DNA of 64,000 nucleotides from Planctomycetota bacterium (GTDB lineage: Bacteria > Planctomycetota > Phycisphaerae > UBA1845 > PWPN01), in the NCBI GenBank assembly GCA_022711465.1, contig JAKLEZ010000026.1:1-64000 (forward strand), written 5' to 3'. Shown here in pieces: positions 33,623 to 41,364 of this stretch; the first letter of the stretch is position 1; every line of letters begins with the position of its first letter. The notes under the pieces are model-generated. The model saw nothing but the letters and a program-made list of their open reading frames with translations. It did no database searches and was not told where the DNA came from. The translations under genes and the position numbers were made by a program.

Positions 33623-34942
33623 ATGGCACCATACACCCCGATCAACCGCCGCAGATTCCTCCAGGGCGCCGGCCAGGCGGCGGCCGCCAGCATCGCCCTG
33701 CCCTACTGGATACCGTCGTCGGCACTGGGCAAGGCCGACCAGGCCGCACCGAGCAACCGGCTGGTCGTCGGCTGCATCGGAACCGGCGGGCAGGGCCGCT
33801 ACGACATGAACGGCTTCCTCGCCTCCGCCGACGCCCAGGTCGTGGCCGTCTGCGACGTGAAACGCGAGGCCCGCGACGCAGCTCGCGACCAGGTCAACAA
33901 CCACTACAAGACACAGGACTGCAAAGCCTACGACGATTTCCGCGAGTTGATCGCCCGCGACGACATCGACATCGTCCAGATCGCCAGTACCGACCAGTGG
34001 CACGTTCTCCACGCCCTGGCGGCCGTCCGGGCAGGCAAACACCTCTACGTCGAGAAACCCCTGGGCATGTGCGTCGAGGAGCTGAAGGTCCTGCGCACGG
34101 ATTGCCATCGCTACGAGCGGGTCTTCCAGTTCGGTACCCAGCAGCGGTCCAGCCCCCAGTTCCGCCAGGCGTGCGAACTGGCCCTCAACGGCCGGATCGG
34201 CAAGCTCCAGACCATCAAGGTCTCCGCCCCGGTCGGGGCCAACGAACGAACCGGCGAGAGCGGCTACACCGCGACCCCGGTGCCCGATGGCTTCGATTAC
34301 GACATGTGGCTCGGACCGGCCTCCTGGGCCCCCTACACGCCCAAGCGAACCGTCAGCCCGTATTGGTTCCACATCAGCGACTACTCGCTGGGCTACATCG
34401 CCGGGTGGGGCATCCATCACATCGACATCGCCCAGTGGGGCAGCGGGATGGAACTGACCGGGCCGGTTGAGATTGAAGGCTCGGGTCTGTTCCCAGGCAA
34501 CGACGGCCTCTGCGACAATCCGCTCAACTGGGATGTGAACTACCTCTACCCCAACGGCGTTCGCGTCCACTTCACCAGCGACGGGCGACAGAACCGACAC
34601 GGCATTCTCTTCGAGGGCAGCGAAGGCTGGGTCTACGTCAACCGCGAGGTCATCGATGCCAATCCCAAGAGCCTGCTCCGGGAGAAGACCAAGGCCGACG
34701 GCATCCACCTGCCGGTCAGCAGCCAGCACCAGCAGAACCTGCTGGACGCGGTCAAGAACGGCGGGCAGCCCGTCTGCCCAATCGATGTGGCCGTCCGCTC
34801 CGACACCGTCTGCCACCTGAGCCACATCGCCCTGCACCTGGGCCGCAAGCTTCGCTGGGATCCGGCCAAGGAGGAGTTTATCGACGACCCGGCGGCCAAT
34901 GCCCGCTTGAAACGATCCATGCGAACACCGTGGCACCTGTAA
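33623..34942 (+). CDS. Tat-exported Gfo/Idh/MocA-family oxidoreductase
   Basis: 439 residues from ATG 33623, GGAGG 12 bases upstream. Twin-arginine leader NRRRFLQGAGQ (8-18) with Ala-rich hydrophobic stretch. The NAD(P)-binding Rossmann start is VVGCIGTGGQGRYDM, then VVAVCDVKREARD, IVQIASTDQWHVLHALAAVRAGKH and the EKP motif YVEKPLGMCVEE. The second domain has WGIHHIDIAQWG, whose His residues are typical of the substrate site. The family oxidises or reduces sugar hydroxyls; exported members in planctomycetes are abundant and mostly uncharacterised. Neighbouring DUF1080 and ThuA genes suggest C3 oxidation of a glycoside. Confidence 0.9.
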   Translation: MAPYTPINRRRFLQGAGQAAAASIALPYWIPSSALGKADQAAPSNRLVVGCIGTGGQGRYDMNGFLASADAQVVAVCDVKREARDAARDQVNNHYKTQDCKAYDDFRELIARDDIDIVQIASTDQWHVLHALAAVRAGKHLYVEKPLGMCVEELKVLRTDCHRYERVFQFGTQQRSSPQFRQACELALNGRIGKLQTIKVSAPVGANERTGESGYTATPVPDGFDYDMWLGPASWAPYTPKRTVSPYWFHISDYSLGYIAGWGIHHIDIAQWGSGMELTGPVEIEGSGLFPGNDGLCDNPLNWDVNYLYPNGVRVHFTSDGRQNRHGILFEGSEGWVYVNREVIDANPKSLLREKTKADGIHLPVSSQHQQNLLDAVKNGGQPVCPIDVAVRSDTVCHLSHIALHLGRKLRWDPAKEEFIDDPAANARLKRSMRTPWHL

Positions 34943-34959
34943 TCTGGAGGTGAGGGACC

Positions 34960-36411
34960 ATGCCGATCAACGTGCTCATCCTGACCGGGGCCAACAACCA
35001 CGACTGGCAGGCCACCACACCGGTCATCAAGCAGATCTTCGAGGGCAACGCCCGCTTCGCCGTCGCGGACGTGATCACCGATCCGGCCAAGTGCGATAGC
35101 GCCACCTTCGCCAAGTGCGATGTGGTGGTCAGCAACTGGTCGGCGTATCCGGCCATGACCGGCCACCAATGGGGAGTGGCCGCCGAGAAGGCCTTCGTGG
35201 ACTTCATCAAGAGCGGGCACGGTTTCGTCGCCATCCACGCGGCCAGCGCCACCTCCCAGGATTGGCCCGAGCTCCAGCAGCTCCTCGGCCTGACCTGGGG
35301 GCTCGACAAGACCGCTCACGGCGCCTACCACACCCTGAAGGTCACCGTCGAAGACCACGACCATCCAATCACCAAGGGCATGCCCGACTTCTGGATCACC
35401 GACGAGCTGTGGCACAACATGGTCTGCCTCTCCGGGCAGTCGATTCACACGCTGTGCAAGGCATGGTCTGAGCCGGAGTTCAGCGGCACCGGCAAGTTCG
35501 AGCCGGTCCTCGTACCGACGCAGCTGGGCACCGGCCGCGGGCTGAACATCGTCCTCGGCCACGACGCGGCGGCGATGCGGAACCTCGCCTGGCAGACGCT
35601 GCTGCTCCGTGGTACCGAGTGGGCGGCCACCGGCCAGGTCACGTTGCCCATTCCCGAGCACTGGCCAGACTCGTCTGCCGAAGCCGTCGTCACCGGCGTC
35701 GATCCGGACGCGGCCATCAAGGCGGTCCTGGACTCCAAGTTCGGCCAAGACCGCCAGGCGTTGTTCGTTGTCGAGCAGCTGGTCAACGCTTCGACCGCCC
35801 ACGACCACGAGGCCGCCATCGCCGCCCGCAGGCAACTCGCGGCCGAGCTCGCCGCCGCGCTCGAAGCCTGCCGGACGCCGCAAGCCAAGAGCTTCCTCTG
35901 CAAGCAGCTGGCGATGATCGGCGGTCCTGATGAGGTCAAGAACCTCGCGACGCTGCTCGGCCAGGAAGACACGGCCGACATGGCCCGCTTCGCCCTCGAG
36001 CGCATTCCCGGTGAAGGGGCATCGCTTGCCCTCCGCTCCGCAATGAGCAAGCTGAGCGGCAAGCCGGCCGTCGGCGTGATCAACTCGGTGGGCAACCGCG
36101 CCGAGCCCCAGGCGGTGAAAGAACTGATCCCGCTCCTGAGCAACAGCGATCCGCCCATCGTCGAAGCCGCCGCCGCCGCCCTCGGCAAGATCGGCAGCCC
36201 GGAAGCAGCCCATGCCCTGAGCGCGATCCTGCCCAAGGTCGCCACCCCGATCCGAGCATCGGTCGCCGACGCCTGCCTCCGCTGCGCCGACAAGCTCGCC
36301 GCGGGCAACAAAGACGCAGCCGAGAAGATCTACCGGCTCTTCGACACCGAGACGGAGCTCGAAGGCCCGCGTCTGGCCGCCCGGGCGGGGCGGGTAGCGT
36401 TGAAGAGGTAA
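34960..36411 (+). CDS. ThuA-domain protein fused to HEAT repeats
   Basis: 483 residues from ATG 34960, GGAGGTGAGG upstream, 17 bases after the oxidoreductase. Residues 1-225 are a ThuA-like (glutamine-amidotransferase-fold) domain: VLILTGANNHDW, VVVSNWSAY, HGFVAIHAAS, and HDHPITKGMPDFWITDELWH. Residues ~230-480 are HEAT-type helical repeats (SFLCKQLAMIGG, ARFALERIPGE, AVKELIPLLSNSDPPIVEAA). ThuA in rhizobia acts with the Gfo/Idh/MocA protein ThuB in trehalose use through 3-keto sugars, which matches the neighbour here. No signal peptide, so it appears cytoplasmic although its partner oxidoreductase is predicted to be exported. Confidence 0.85.
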   Translation: MPINVLILTGANNHDWQATTPVIKQIFEGNARFAVADVITDPAKCDSATFAKCDVVVSNWSAYPAMTGHQWGVAAEKAFVDFIKSGHGFVAIHAASATSQDWPELQQLLGLTWGLDKTAHGAYHTLKVTVEDHDHPITKGMPDFWITDELWHNMVCLSGQSIHTLCKAWSEPEFSGTGKFEPVLVPTQLGTGRGLNIVLGHDAAAMRNLAWQTLLLRGTEWAATGQVTLPIPEHWPDSSAEAVVTGVDPDAAIKAVLDSKFGQDRQALFVVEQLVNASTAHDHEAAIAARRQLAAELAAALEACRTPQAKSFLCKQLAMIGGPDEVKNLATLLGQEDTADMARFALERIPGEGASLALRSAMSKLSGKPAVGVINSVGNRAEPQAVKELIPLLSNSDPPIVEAAAAALGKIGSPEAAHALSAILPKVATPIRASVADACLRCADKLAAGNKDAAEKIYRLFDTETELEGPRLAARAGRVALKR

Positions 36412-36448
36412 AACCTGCCAGACCGCAGGCAGCGTACTTCAAGAGACC

Positions 36449-36482
36449 GGGACGGCGAAATCACGCGGTGTTCCGGCGTCCC
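36449..36482 (+). terminator. Possible terminator of the right arm
   Basis: GGGACG (36449-36454) pairs with CGTCCC (36477-36482), with a smaller gcg/cgc stem inside and tttctcc after it. It is located 38 bases after the ThuA stop, between convergent genes. Confidence 0.4.
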
Positions 36483-36493
36483 TTTCTCCATTC

Positions 36494-37393
36494 TCAATTC
36501 CCCATTTTCGTCCTCATCACCAGATCCACCGCATCTTCAAGCTCGCGCATCGGCGTCTTGAGCGTCGTCCGCGCCACGGTGTTATCCAGGGACACATCCC
36601 GTGGCCGAGCCACGCGTCCGGGGATCACGCTCGGATCGTTGGGCACGATCAGATCGGGCGAGAAGCCAACGTGCGCCGCGATCCGTCTGGCCATATCCAC
36701 CCGCCGAACGACCTCGTTGCCCGCAAGATGGATGCGGCCCTGGAACTCGTTGCCCGCCAGTTCCAGCAACGCCCGCCCAGCCGTCACCACGTCAACCGGC
36801 GTGCGAATCTCCGCCTGGGGCACCCCCACTTGCCTACCCTCTTTCAACGCGACCAGCATCTTAGGCAGGAACGTATTGCCCCGCCCGAAGAACGGCAGGC
36901 CCATCACGATGGCCAGCCGGCCGATCGCCCAGTTCACGGCCGTCGCGACCACCGCCGCCTCGGCCGCCAGCTTCGTCTGGCCGTAGTAGTTGACCGGCCC
37001 GGGTGCATCGTCCTCGCGATAGCCGCCCTTCTCGCCGTCGAAGATCGTGTCAGTCGAAACATGTACCAGCCGCACGCCGCCTTCCCGGCACAGCTCCGCC
37101 ACAAGCCGCGCGGTCTCGACGTTGACCCGCCAAGCCTCATCCTGATGCGTCTGGCAATACTCGATATCCGCGATGGCCGCAGAGTGGATGACCGCGTTGG
37201 GGCGCAGCTCGTGGAACGCTCGCGTGACCTGCCCGGGCTCGAGCAGATCGAGCCGGTGCCAGACCAGCCCATCCCGCCGGATCGGTGGCTCACGGCCCGA
37301 GAACGCATGAACCTCCCAGGCGTCGCCCGCTTGGCAGACGATACTCCCTCCGACGAAGCCCGATGCACCTGTCACGATCAAACGTCGTGTCAT
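36494..37393 (-). CDS. RmlD-like NAD(P)-dependent sugar-nucleotide reductase
   Basis: 299 residues from ATG 37393. Extended short-chain dehydrogenase: dinucleotide motif VTGASGFVGGS (8-18), HSAAIADIEYCQTHQDEAW, VHVSTDTIFDGEKGGYRE, catalytic Tyr and Lys in NYYGQTKLAAE, and a C-terminal half with TPVDVVTAGRALLEL. The pattern is that of dTDP-4-dehydrorhamnose reductase, but no other rml genes are close, so it may act on another nucleotide sugar or be a general RmlD-type reductase. Predicted cytoplasmic. Confidence 0.8.
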   Translation of the reverse strand: MTRRLIVTGASGFVGGSIVCQAGDAWEVHAFSGREPPIRRDGLVWHRLDLLEPGQVTRAFHELRPNAVIHSAAIADIEYCQTHQDEAWRVNVETARLVAELCREGGVRLVHVSTDTIFDGEKGGYREDDAPGPVNYYGQTKLAAEAAVVATAVNWAIGRLAIVMGLPFFGRGNTFLPKMLVALKEGRQVGVPQAEIRTPVDVVTAGRALLELAGNEFQGRIHLAGNEVVRRVDMARRIAAHVGFSPDLIVPNDPSVIPGRVARPRDVSLDNTVARTTLKTPMRELEDAVDLVMRTKMGN

Positions 37394-37423
37394 ACCTGAC
37401 CTTCTGACCGGCCTTGGGCCGCC

Positions 37424-38719
37424 CTATTTTCGCACCCTGGCCGACATGAGCAGGTTGGCGGCCCACGGGGACAGGATTGCCCCGAGGACGAACACCCCGA
37501 ACAGAAGGCTGCTCACGGCCTTCACGAGTGCCTGCATCTCGGCGGTTTCCGCGGTGTGGGCGATGACCCCATCGAGGCCGAGGGAGGCGAAACCGCAGAG
37601 GGCCATGGCGGCGGTGAGCGACGCCATCGTCCGGCGCGGCCAGCCCTGAGGGCAGCTGAAGGTCCCGGCGAGGGGGATGATCAGCAAGCCGCACACGAGT
37701 CCGGCGTAGGCCATCCACGAGCTGCGGAGCCACACGGCGGCGCCGAGGGCCAGAATGGTTCCCAGCACGCACGCCCCTATCCAGTTAGAAGCACGGACCT
37801 CCTCGGGGCTCAGCACCATTCGCCCGAAGCGATTCAGACGCAGGAGCAGATTGAACAGGGGGTTGGCGACCCAGGACAGAAAGACGAAGGCCAGGTAGAG
37901 CAGGAGGAAAGGCAGAATGAACGGAGCCCAACCGGGATGATGCCTGGCGAAGCTGCTCAGCATGCGGAAGACGACGTAGGCTCCGATGATCAGGCCCCAC
38001 CGCACGCTGGGGCTGAGGGCGCTCATCCACAGGAAGTAGCGGAGCATCAGGCCGTACACGATGTTCCTGGCCCGCAGGGACGCGACGATGCCTTGCCGAG
38101 CCCACTCGTTCTCGGGGGCGAGTCGGAGGGCCTCGCGGAAGTGTTCGAGGGCCTTGGCCGGTTGATGTTGATAGAGGAGATTCCAGCCGAGGTTGGCGTG
38201 GGTGACGGACTCTTCCGGCTCGTCGGCCAGGGCGGCATGGAGTGCCGCGTGGGCTTCCTGTTTGCGACCCATTCGCGTCAGGGCGATGGCCCGGATGTTG
38301 GCGCACTGGGTGTTGCCGGGATCGATGGCCATGCCCTGTTCGGCGGCCTGGAGGGCGGCCGGCCATTGGCGCTGCTGGAAGAGGATGTTGGCCCGGAGGG
38401 CGTGGTACGGAGCCTCCTGCGGATCGAGTCGGACGGCTTCCTCGATGGAGCGTGCGGCCTCGTCGAGGCGATTGCGGTCGTGGAGCACGACGGCCATGGC
38501 GTAGTGCGAGAAGGACGCGTCCGGGGCGGAACCGATGGCGGCCCGGGCGGACTCCGTCGCCTCCTTGTACCTCTCTGTGCCCGCCAAGCAGATGGCGAGC
38601 ATGGCGTGTCCCCAGCCGTCGTCCGGCTCCTCGGCGAGTCCCTGGCGGAGTTCGGGTTCGGCGAGGTCAAACCGCGATTGGCCGATCAAGGCGCTGGCTC
38701 GTGCGAAGTGGATGTTCAT
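37424..38719 (-). CDS. TPR protein with C-terminal membrane domain
   Basis: 431 residues from ATG 38719, overlapping the TGA of the AAA+ gene (ATGA), so translationally coupled. Residues 1-220 hold about six TPR-like helical pairs (FARASALIGQSRFDLAEPEL, THANLGWNLLYQHQPAKALE). Residues ~230-425 have about five or six transmembrane helices (WGLIIGAYVVFRML, FILPFLLLYLAFVFLSWV, WIGACVLGTILALGAAVWL, AYAGLVCGLLIIPLAG, LLFGVFVLGAIL). It is probably a membrane scaffold working with the AAA+ ATPase; the gene pair is otherwise unrecognised. Confidence 0.75.
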   Translation of the reverse strand: MNIHFARASALIGQSRFDLAEPELRQGLAEEPDDGWGHAMLAICLAGTERYKEATESARAAIGSAPDASFSHYAMAVVLHDRNRLDEAARSIEEAVRLDPQEAPYHALRANILFQQRQWPAALQAAEQGMAIDPGNTQCANIRAIALTRMGRKQEAHAALHAALADEPEESVTHANLGWNLLYQHQPAKALEHFREALRLAPENEWARQGIVASLRARNIVYGLMLRYFLWMSALSPSVRWGLIIGAYVVFRMLSSFARHHPGWAPFILPFLLLYLAFVFLSWVANPLFNLLLRLNRFGRMVLSPEEVRASNWIGACVLGTILALGAAVWLRSSWMAYAGLVCGLLIIPLAGTFSCPQGWPRRTMASLTAAMALCGFASLGLDGVIAHTAETAEMQALVKAVSSLLFGVFVLGAILSPWAANLLMSARVRK

Positions 38720-40062
38720 GTCAGCCTGAGGTACTTGAGGACGTCGTCGTAGAGACCGCCCTGATTGGCGTAGACCGCGTAATTGCGGGCCGTCGAGAAC
38801 CACTCGCGGGTGGACGGCTGCACCTTCTTCGCTGCGGCGGCCAGGTCCTTCGTGGTCAGTGGCGAGGGCGTGCCGGCCTTCATTGCCTCGCGGAGCTTGT
38901 CCTCGATGGCCATATCGACCACGGCCTTGAGGTCGGCCCCGGAGAAGTTCTCGGTCGTCTTGGCCAGTCGGTCGTAGTCCAGATCGCTGACCGGCTTGCC
39001 CCGGCAGAGGACCCGCAGCACCTCCGCCCGGGCGGTCGTGTCGGGCGGGGGCACGAAGAGGATGCGGTCGAACCGCCCTGGTCGCCGGAACGCCGAGTCG
39101 AGATGCCACGGGGCGTTGGTGGCGGCGAGGATAAGCACGCCGTCGTTGGAGGCTTTGGCCCCGTCGAGTTCGGCGAGGAACTGGTTGACGACCTGGCGCC
39201 CGGCGCTGCCCCGCAAGTCGCTGCGGCTGGCTCCGAGGGCGTCCACCTCGTCGAAGAAGAGCACGCACGGCCGACTGCGGCGGGCCTGCTCGAAGACCTG
39301 GTGGAGGTTTCGCTCGCTGTTGCCCAGCCACATGTCGAGGACGTCGTTGATCCCGACGACCAGGAAGCTGGCCCTGATTTCGCCAGCCGTTGCCCGGGAC
39401 AAGTGGGTTTTACCACATCCGGGTGGGCCGTACATGAGAATGCCCCCACCGATCGGTTTGCCGTAGGCCTCATACAGTTCGCGATGGGTCAGCGGGTGGA
39501 TGATCTTGAGGCGGATTTCCTCCTTGACCGATTCCATTCCGCCGACGTCGGCAAAGGTGATCTTGGGCCGCTCCATCTGCAGTTCGGGGCCGGGGGTTGA
39601 ATCCCCGCCGATGCCCATGCGGATGCGTCCGTTGTCGACTTCGTCGTCGGGTTCACTGCCCGCGCCGAGCCGTTCGGCGAGTTCCTCGTCGGCCGCACCG
39701 GGATCGGCCTCGATGGCGCGTTTGTACTGGCGTACCGCTCGTTCCGCATTGCCCTCCTGGAGCAGGAGTCGGGCGTGCAGGAGGTAGATGGCCGCCGGGG
39801 TATCCGGGCGTTTCAGGAATTCCTCGACGATGACCAGGGCGTGGCTCTGCTTACCCGCCTGGTAGAACGCCTGAGCCAGCCCGACCTTGAGTTCACGGGC
39901 GTCGGCCGCCTGGGCCAGTCCTGCCCGGAAGATCTCGATGGCTTCCTCCGCTCGTCCGACGCGGAGCAGCAAATCACCGAGATGCCGTCGGAGGGTGAGG
40001 TTGTCCGGGGACGCCTCGAGCGCGGCGCGAAGGGCCTGGATGGCTTCGTCTCCGTGGAGCAT
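38716..40062 (-). CDS. TPR-AAA+ ATPase (Cdc48/spastin-like single AAA domain)
   Basis: 448 residues from ATG 40062. Residues 1-130 are TPR-like helices. The AAA+ domain spans ~165-430: ITFADVGGMESVKEEI, Walker A GPPGCGKT (212-219), pore-region MWLGNSERNLHQVF, Walker B VLFFDE (267-272), sensor 1 AATN (313-316), and FRRPGRFDR (325-333) bearing Arg-finger candidates. All catalytic residues are present, so it should hydrolyse ATP and remodel a protein partner, with the TPR part recognising the client. Co-translated with a membrane TPR protein. No protease domain is fused. Confidence 0.85.
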   Translation of the reverse strand: MLHGDEAIQALRAALEASPDNLTLRRHLGDLLLRVGRAEEAIEIFRAGLAQAADARELKVGLAQAFYQAGKQSHALVIVEEFLKRPDTPAAIYLLHARLLLQEGNAERAVRQYKRAIEADPGAADEELAERLGAGSEPDDEVDNGRIRMGIGGDSTPGPELQMERPKITFADVGGMESVKEEIRLKIIHPLTHRELYEAYGKPIGGGILMYGPPGCGKTHLSRATAGEIRASFLVVGINDVLDMWLGNSERNLHQVFEQARRSRPCVLFFDEVDALGASRSDLRGSAGRQVVNQFLAELDGAKASNDGVLILAATNAPWHLDSAFRRPGRFDRILFVPPPDTTARAEVLRVLCRGKPVSDLDYDRLAKTTENFSGADLKAVVDMAIEDKLREAMKAGTPSPLTTKDLAAAAKKVQPSTREWFSTARNYAVYANQGGLYDDVLKYLRLT

Positions 40063-40723
40063 AGGTGGTCGAGCCTACCGCCCCCCCCTGCGCAGGTCAA
40101 CGCGTTGCCGGCCGGCGGGAGCGTGAGGGGCGTGGGCCGGACGGGACCACACCGGGGCATCGTGCGCGTCGTCCAGGCGGAACGGGCGACGTGTTTTCAG
40201 GCATCCGCGATTCCGGCGGCGTTGGCCGTGGCGGGCGAGCGCGTCTTCGAGGCCAAACGAAGCCATTGGCTCGATGAGGCAACCGCGTTTTCAGTACTAC
40301 CGACCGGCCTCGGCGTCCGATCGCGCGAACAACGCGGCGCCAAACGAAGCCAACTGAGCGTTTGGTGGTCAGGGCTCAGCGATCAGGGATCAGGGATCAG
40401 CGGTCGGCGGTCGGCAGTCAGCGATTGGCTGTTAGCCGGCTATTGGCCGGAGAGGTGGGCGGGAGAAGCTATCGAGATTTCAAAGAGCTGGGAGACGGAC
40501 CGCAGGGATCGTCCTCTGTGCTCATATCACCTGTCCCGTCCCGGGGTAGGAGAAGCCGTCAACAGTCAGCAGTCAGTGGTCAGCGGTCAGCAAGAGGAAA
40601 GGGGTGGAAGCCCTGGGCGAGAAGACGTGGGGAGCAGATCATGAAAAGACAAGGGGGCTATGCGGCCTAAAAATCATCCTGACACCTTTTTTTCTACGGG
40701 GAAGTAAGGGTAGTTGGGCGGGC
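40063..40723. other. Intergenic region upstream of rpsO
   Basis: About 660 bp between divergent transcription units. It contains two clusters of gtcag-type repeats (40368-40423, 40558-40592) and a ttttttt run near 40688. No gene was supported. Confidence 0.4.
40368..40592. repeat. Two clusters of degenerate gtcagc/gatcag repeats
   Basis: The first cluster (40368-40423) alternates gatcagg, gatcagc, ggtcggc and gtcagc; the second (40558-40592) repeats cagtcag and ggtcagc. Units are 7-8 bases and degenerate. Similar low-complexity gtcag arrays occur in intergenic regions of many genomes; no function is known to me. Confidence 0.6.
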
Positions 40724-40752
40724 TTGCATTGCGGAAGGCAAAGCCTTATAGT
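40724..40752 (+). promoter_or_regulatory. Predicted sigma-70-type promoter for rpsO-pnp
   Basis: TTGCAT (40724-40729), a 17-base spacer, then TATAGT (40747-40752). It fits a housekeeping promoter, with a leader of about 100 bases before rpsO. Confidence 0.6.
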
Positions 40753-40860
40753 ACCGAACGAAGAATGGAAAGAGTGTAAGGGAAATGTGAGGTTTGGCAT
40801 CGGCCGGAGCGGACTCCGGCGGGTGGACCTGAACCGTAACGGAAGGTGCTGCAGGCAGTT

Positions 40861-41130
40861 ATGGCGATCACGGCTGAACAGAAGCGGGAATTGGTCGGAA
40901 CGCACCGGACCCATGAGAAGGACACCGGATCGCCCGAAGTCCAGATTGCCCTGTTGACGCAGCGGATCAACCAGTTGACCGAGCATCTGAAGACGCACAA
41001 GAAGGATGAGTCTTCGCGGCGCGGACTGCTGATGATGGTTGGTCACCGGAATGGTCTGCTGAAGTACTTGGCGGCGACCGACCGCCAGCGGTATCTGAGC
41101 TTGATTGCCCGTCTCGGCCTGCGCAAGTAG
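40861..41130 (+). CDS. rpsO: 30S ribosomal protein S15
   Basis: 89 residues from ATG 40861, the standard length for bacterial S15. Recognisable throughout: [40 protein letters not shown], the HHxxD-like [20 protein letters not shown], and [20 protein letters not shown] ending GLRK. It binds the 16S rRNA central domain early in 30S assembly. A GTG at 40846 could add five residues and has cggaag ahead, but conservation favours 40861. Followed by pnp, the classic rpsO-pnp pair. Confidence 0.97.
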   Translation: MAITAEQKRELVGTHRTHEKDTGSPEVQIALLTQRINQLTEHLKTHKKDESSRRGLLMMVGHRNGLLKYLAATDRQRYLSLIARLGLRK

Positions 41131-41171
41131 CCTGCTCTGGCACGCACCGTCCGGCCACTCTGGTTCCTATG

Positions 41172-41209
41172 GAAGCGCCCCGGGCCCATCCCCAGGCAGT
41201 GGGTGCTTC
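41172..41209 (+). promoter_or_regulatory. Stem-loop in the rpsO-pnp intergenic region
   Basis: GAAGCGCCC (41172-41180) pairs with GGGTGCTTC (41201-41209) as a 9 bp stem with one G-U pair. It lies in the 234-base leader before pnp. In Escherichia coli the equivalent leader hairpin is cut by RNase III and mediates autoregulation; a similar role, or attenuation after rpsO, is possible here. Confidence 0.4.
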
Positions 41210-41364
41210 AAGTTCCGGCTGGCTGATGAGCAACGACACAAGACGCCCTGCCTCCGGCGACGGACGAGGTTGCCCAGCTGTGGGGAGTATCTCTCTTCAC
41301 TCGTTTCGCGATTACAGTTCAGGTCATGTTTATTCAAGTAGGACAGTGGTTAAGGCGGTATTGA

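Noticed and set aside
30400-34470. A plus-strand open frame of about 1,356 codons
   Set aside because: It runs antisense to the PfkB, uronate-isomerase and DUF1080 genes, all clear family members, and reads as Arg/Pro/His/Val-rich text without domains. High GC often leaves the opposite strand open.
37394-37423. Replication origin at the GC-skew switch
   Set aside because: Only 30 bases lie between the genes, with no AT-rich stretch, no DnaA-box cluster and no dnaA or dnaN nearby.
37424-39331. A 635-residue form of the TPR membrane protein
   Set aside because: The extra N-terminal part overlaps the AAA+ ATPase gene and reads as Arg/Pro/Gln-rich shadow; the ATGA overlap at 38719 gives a natural start.
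40368-40592. CRISPR array
   Set aside because: Units are 7-8 bases and degenerate, with no 25-40 base repeats, no spacers of constant length and no cas genes.
41131-41364. Known riboswitch before pnp
   Set aside because: No class-specific conserved core was recognised; only a simple stem is visible.
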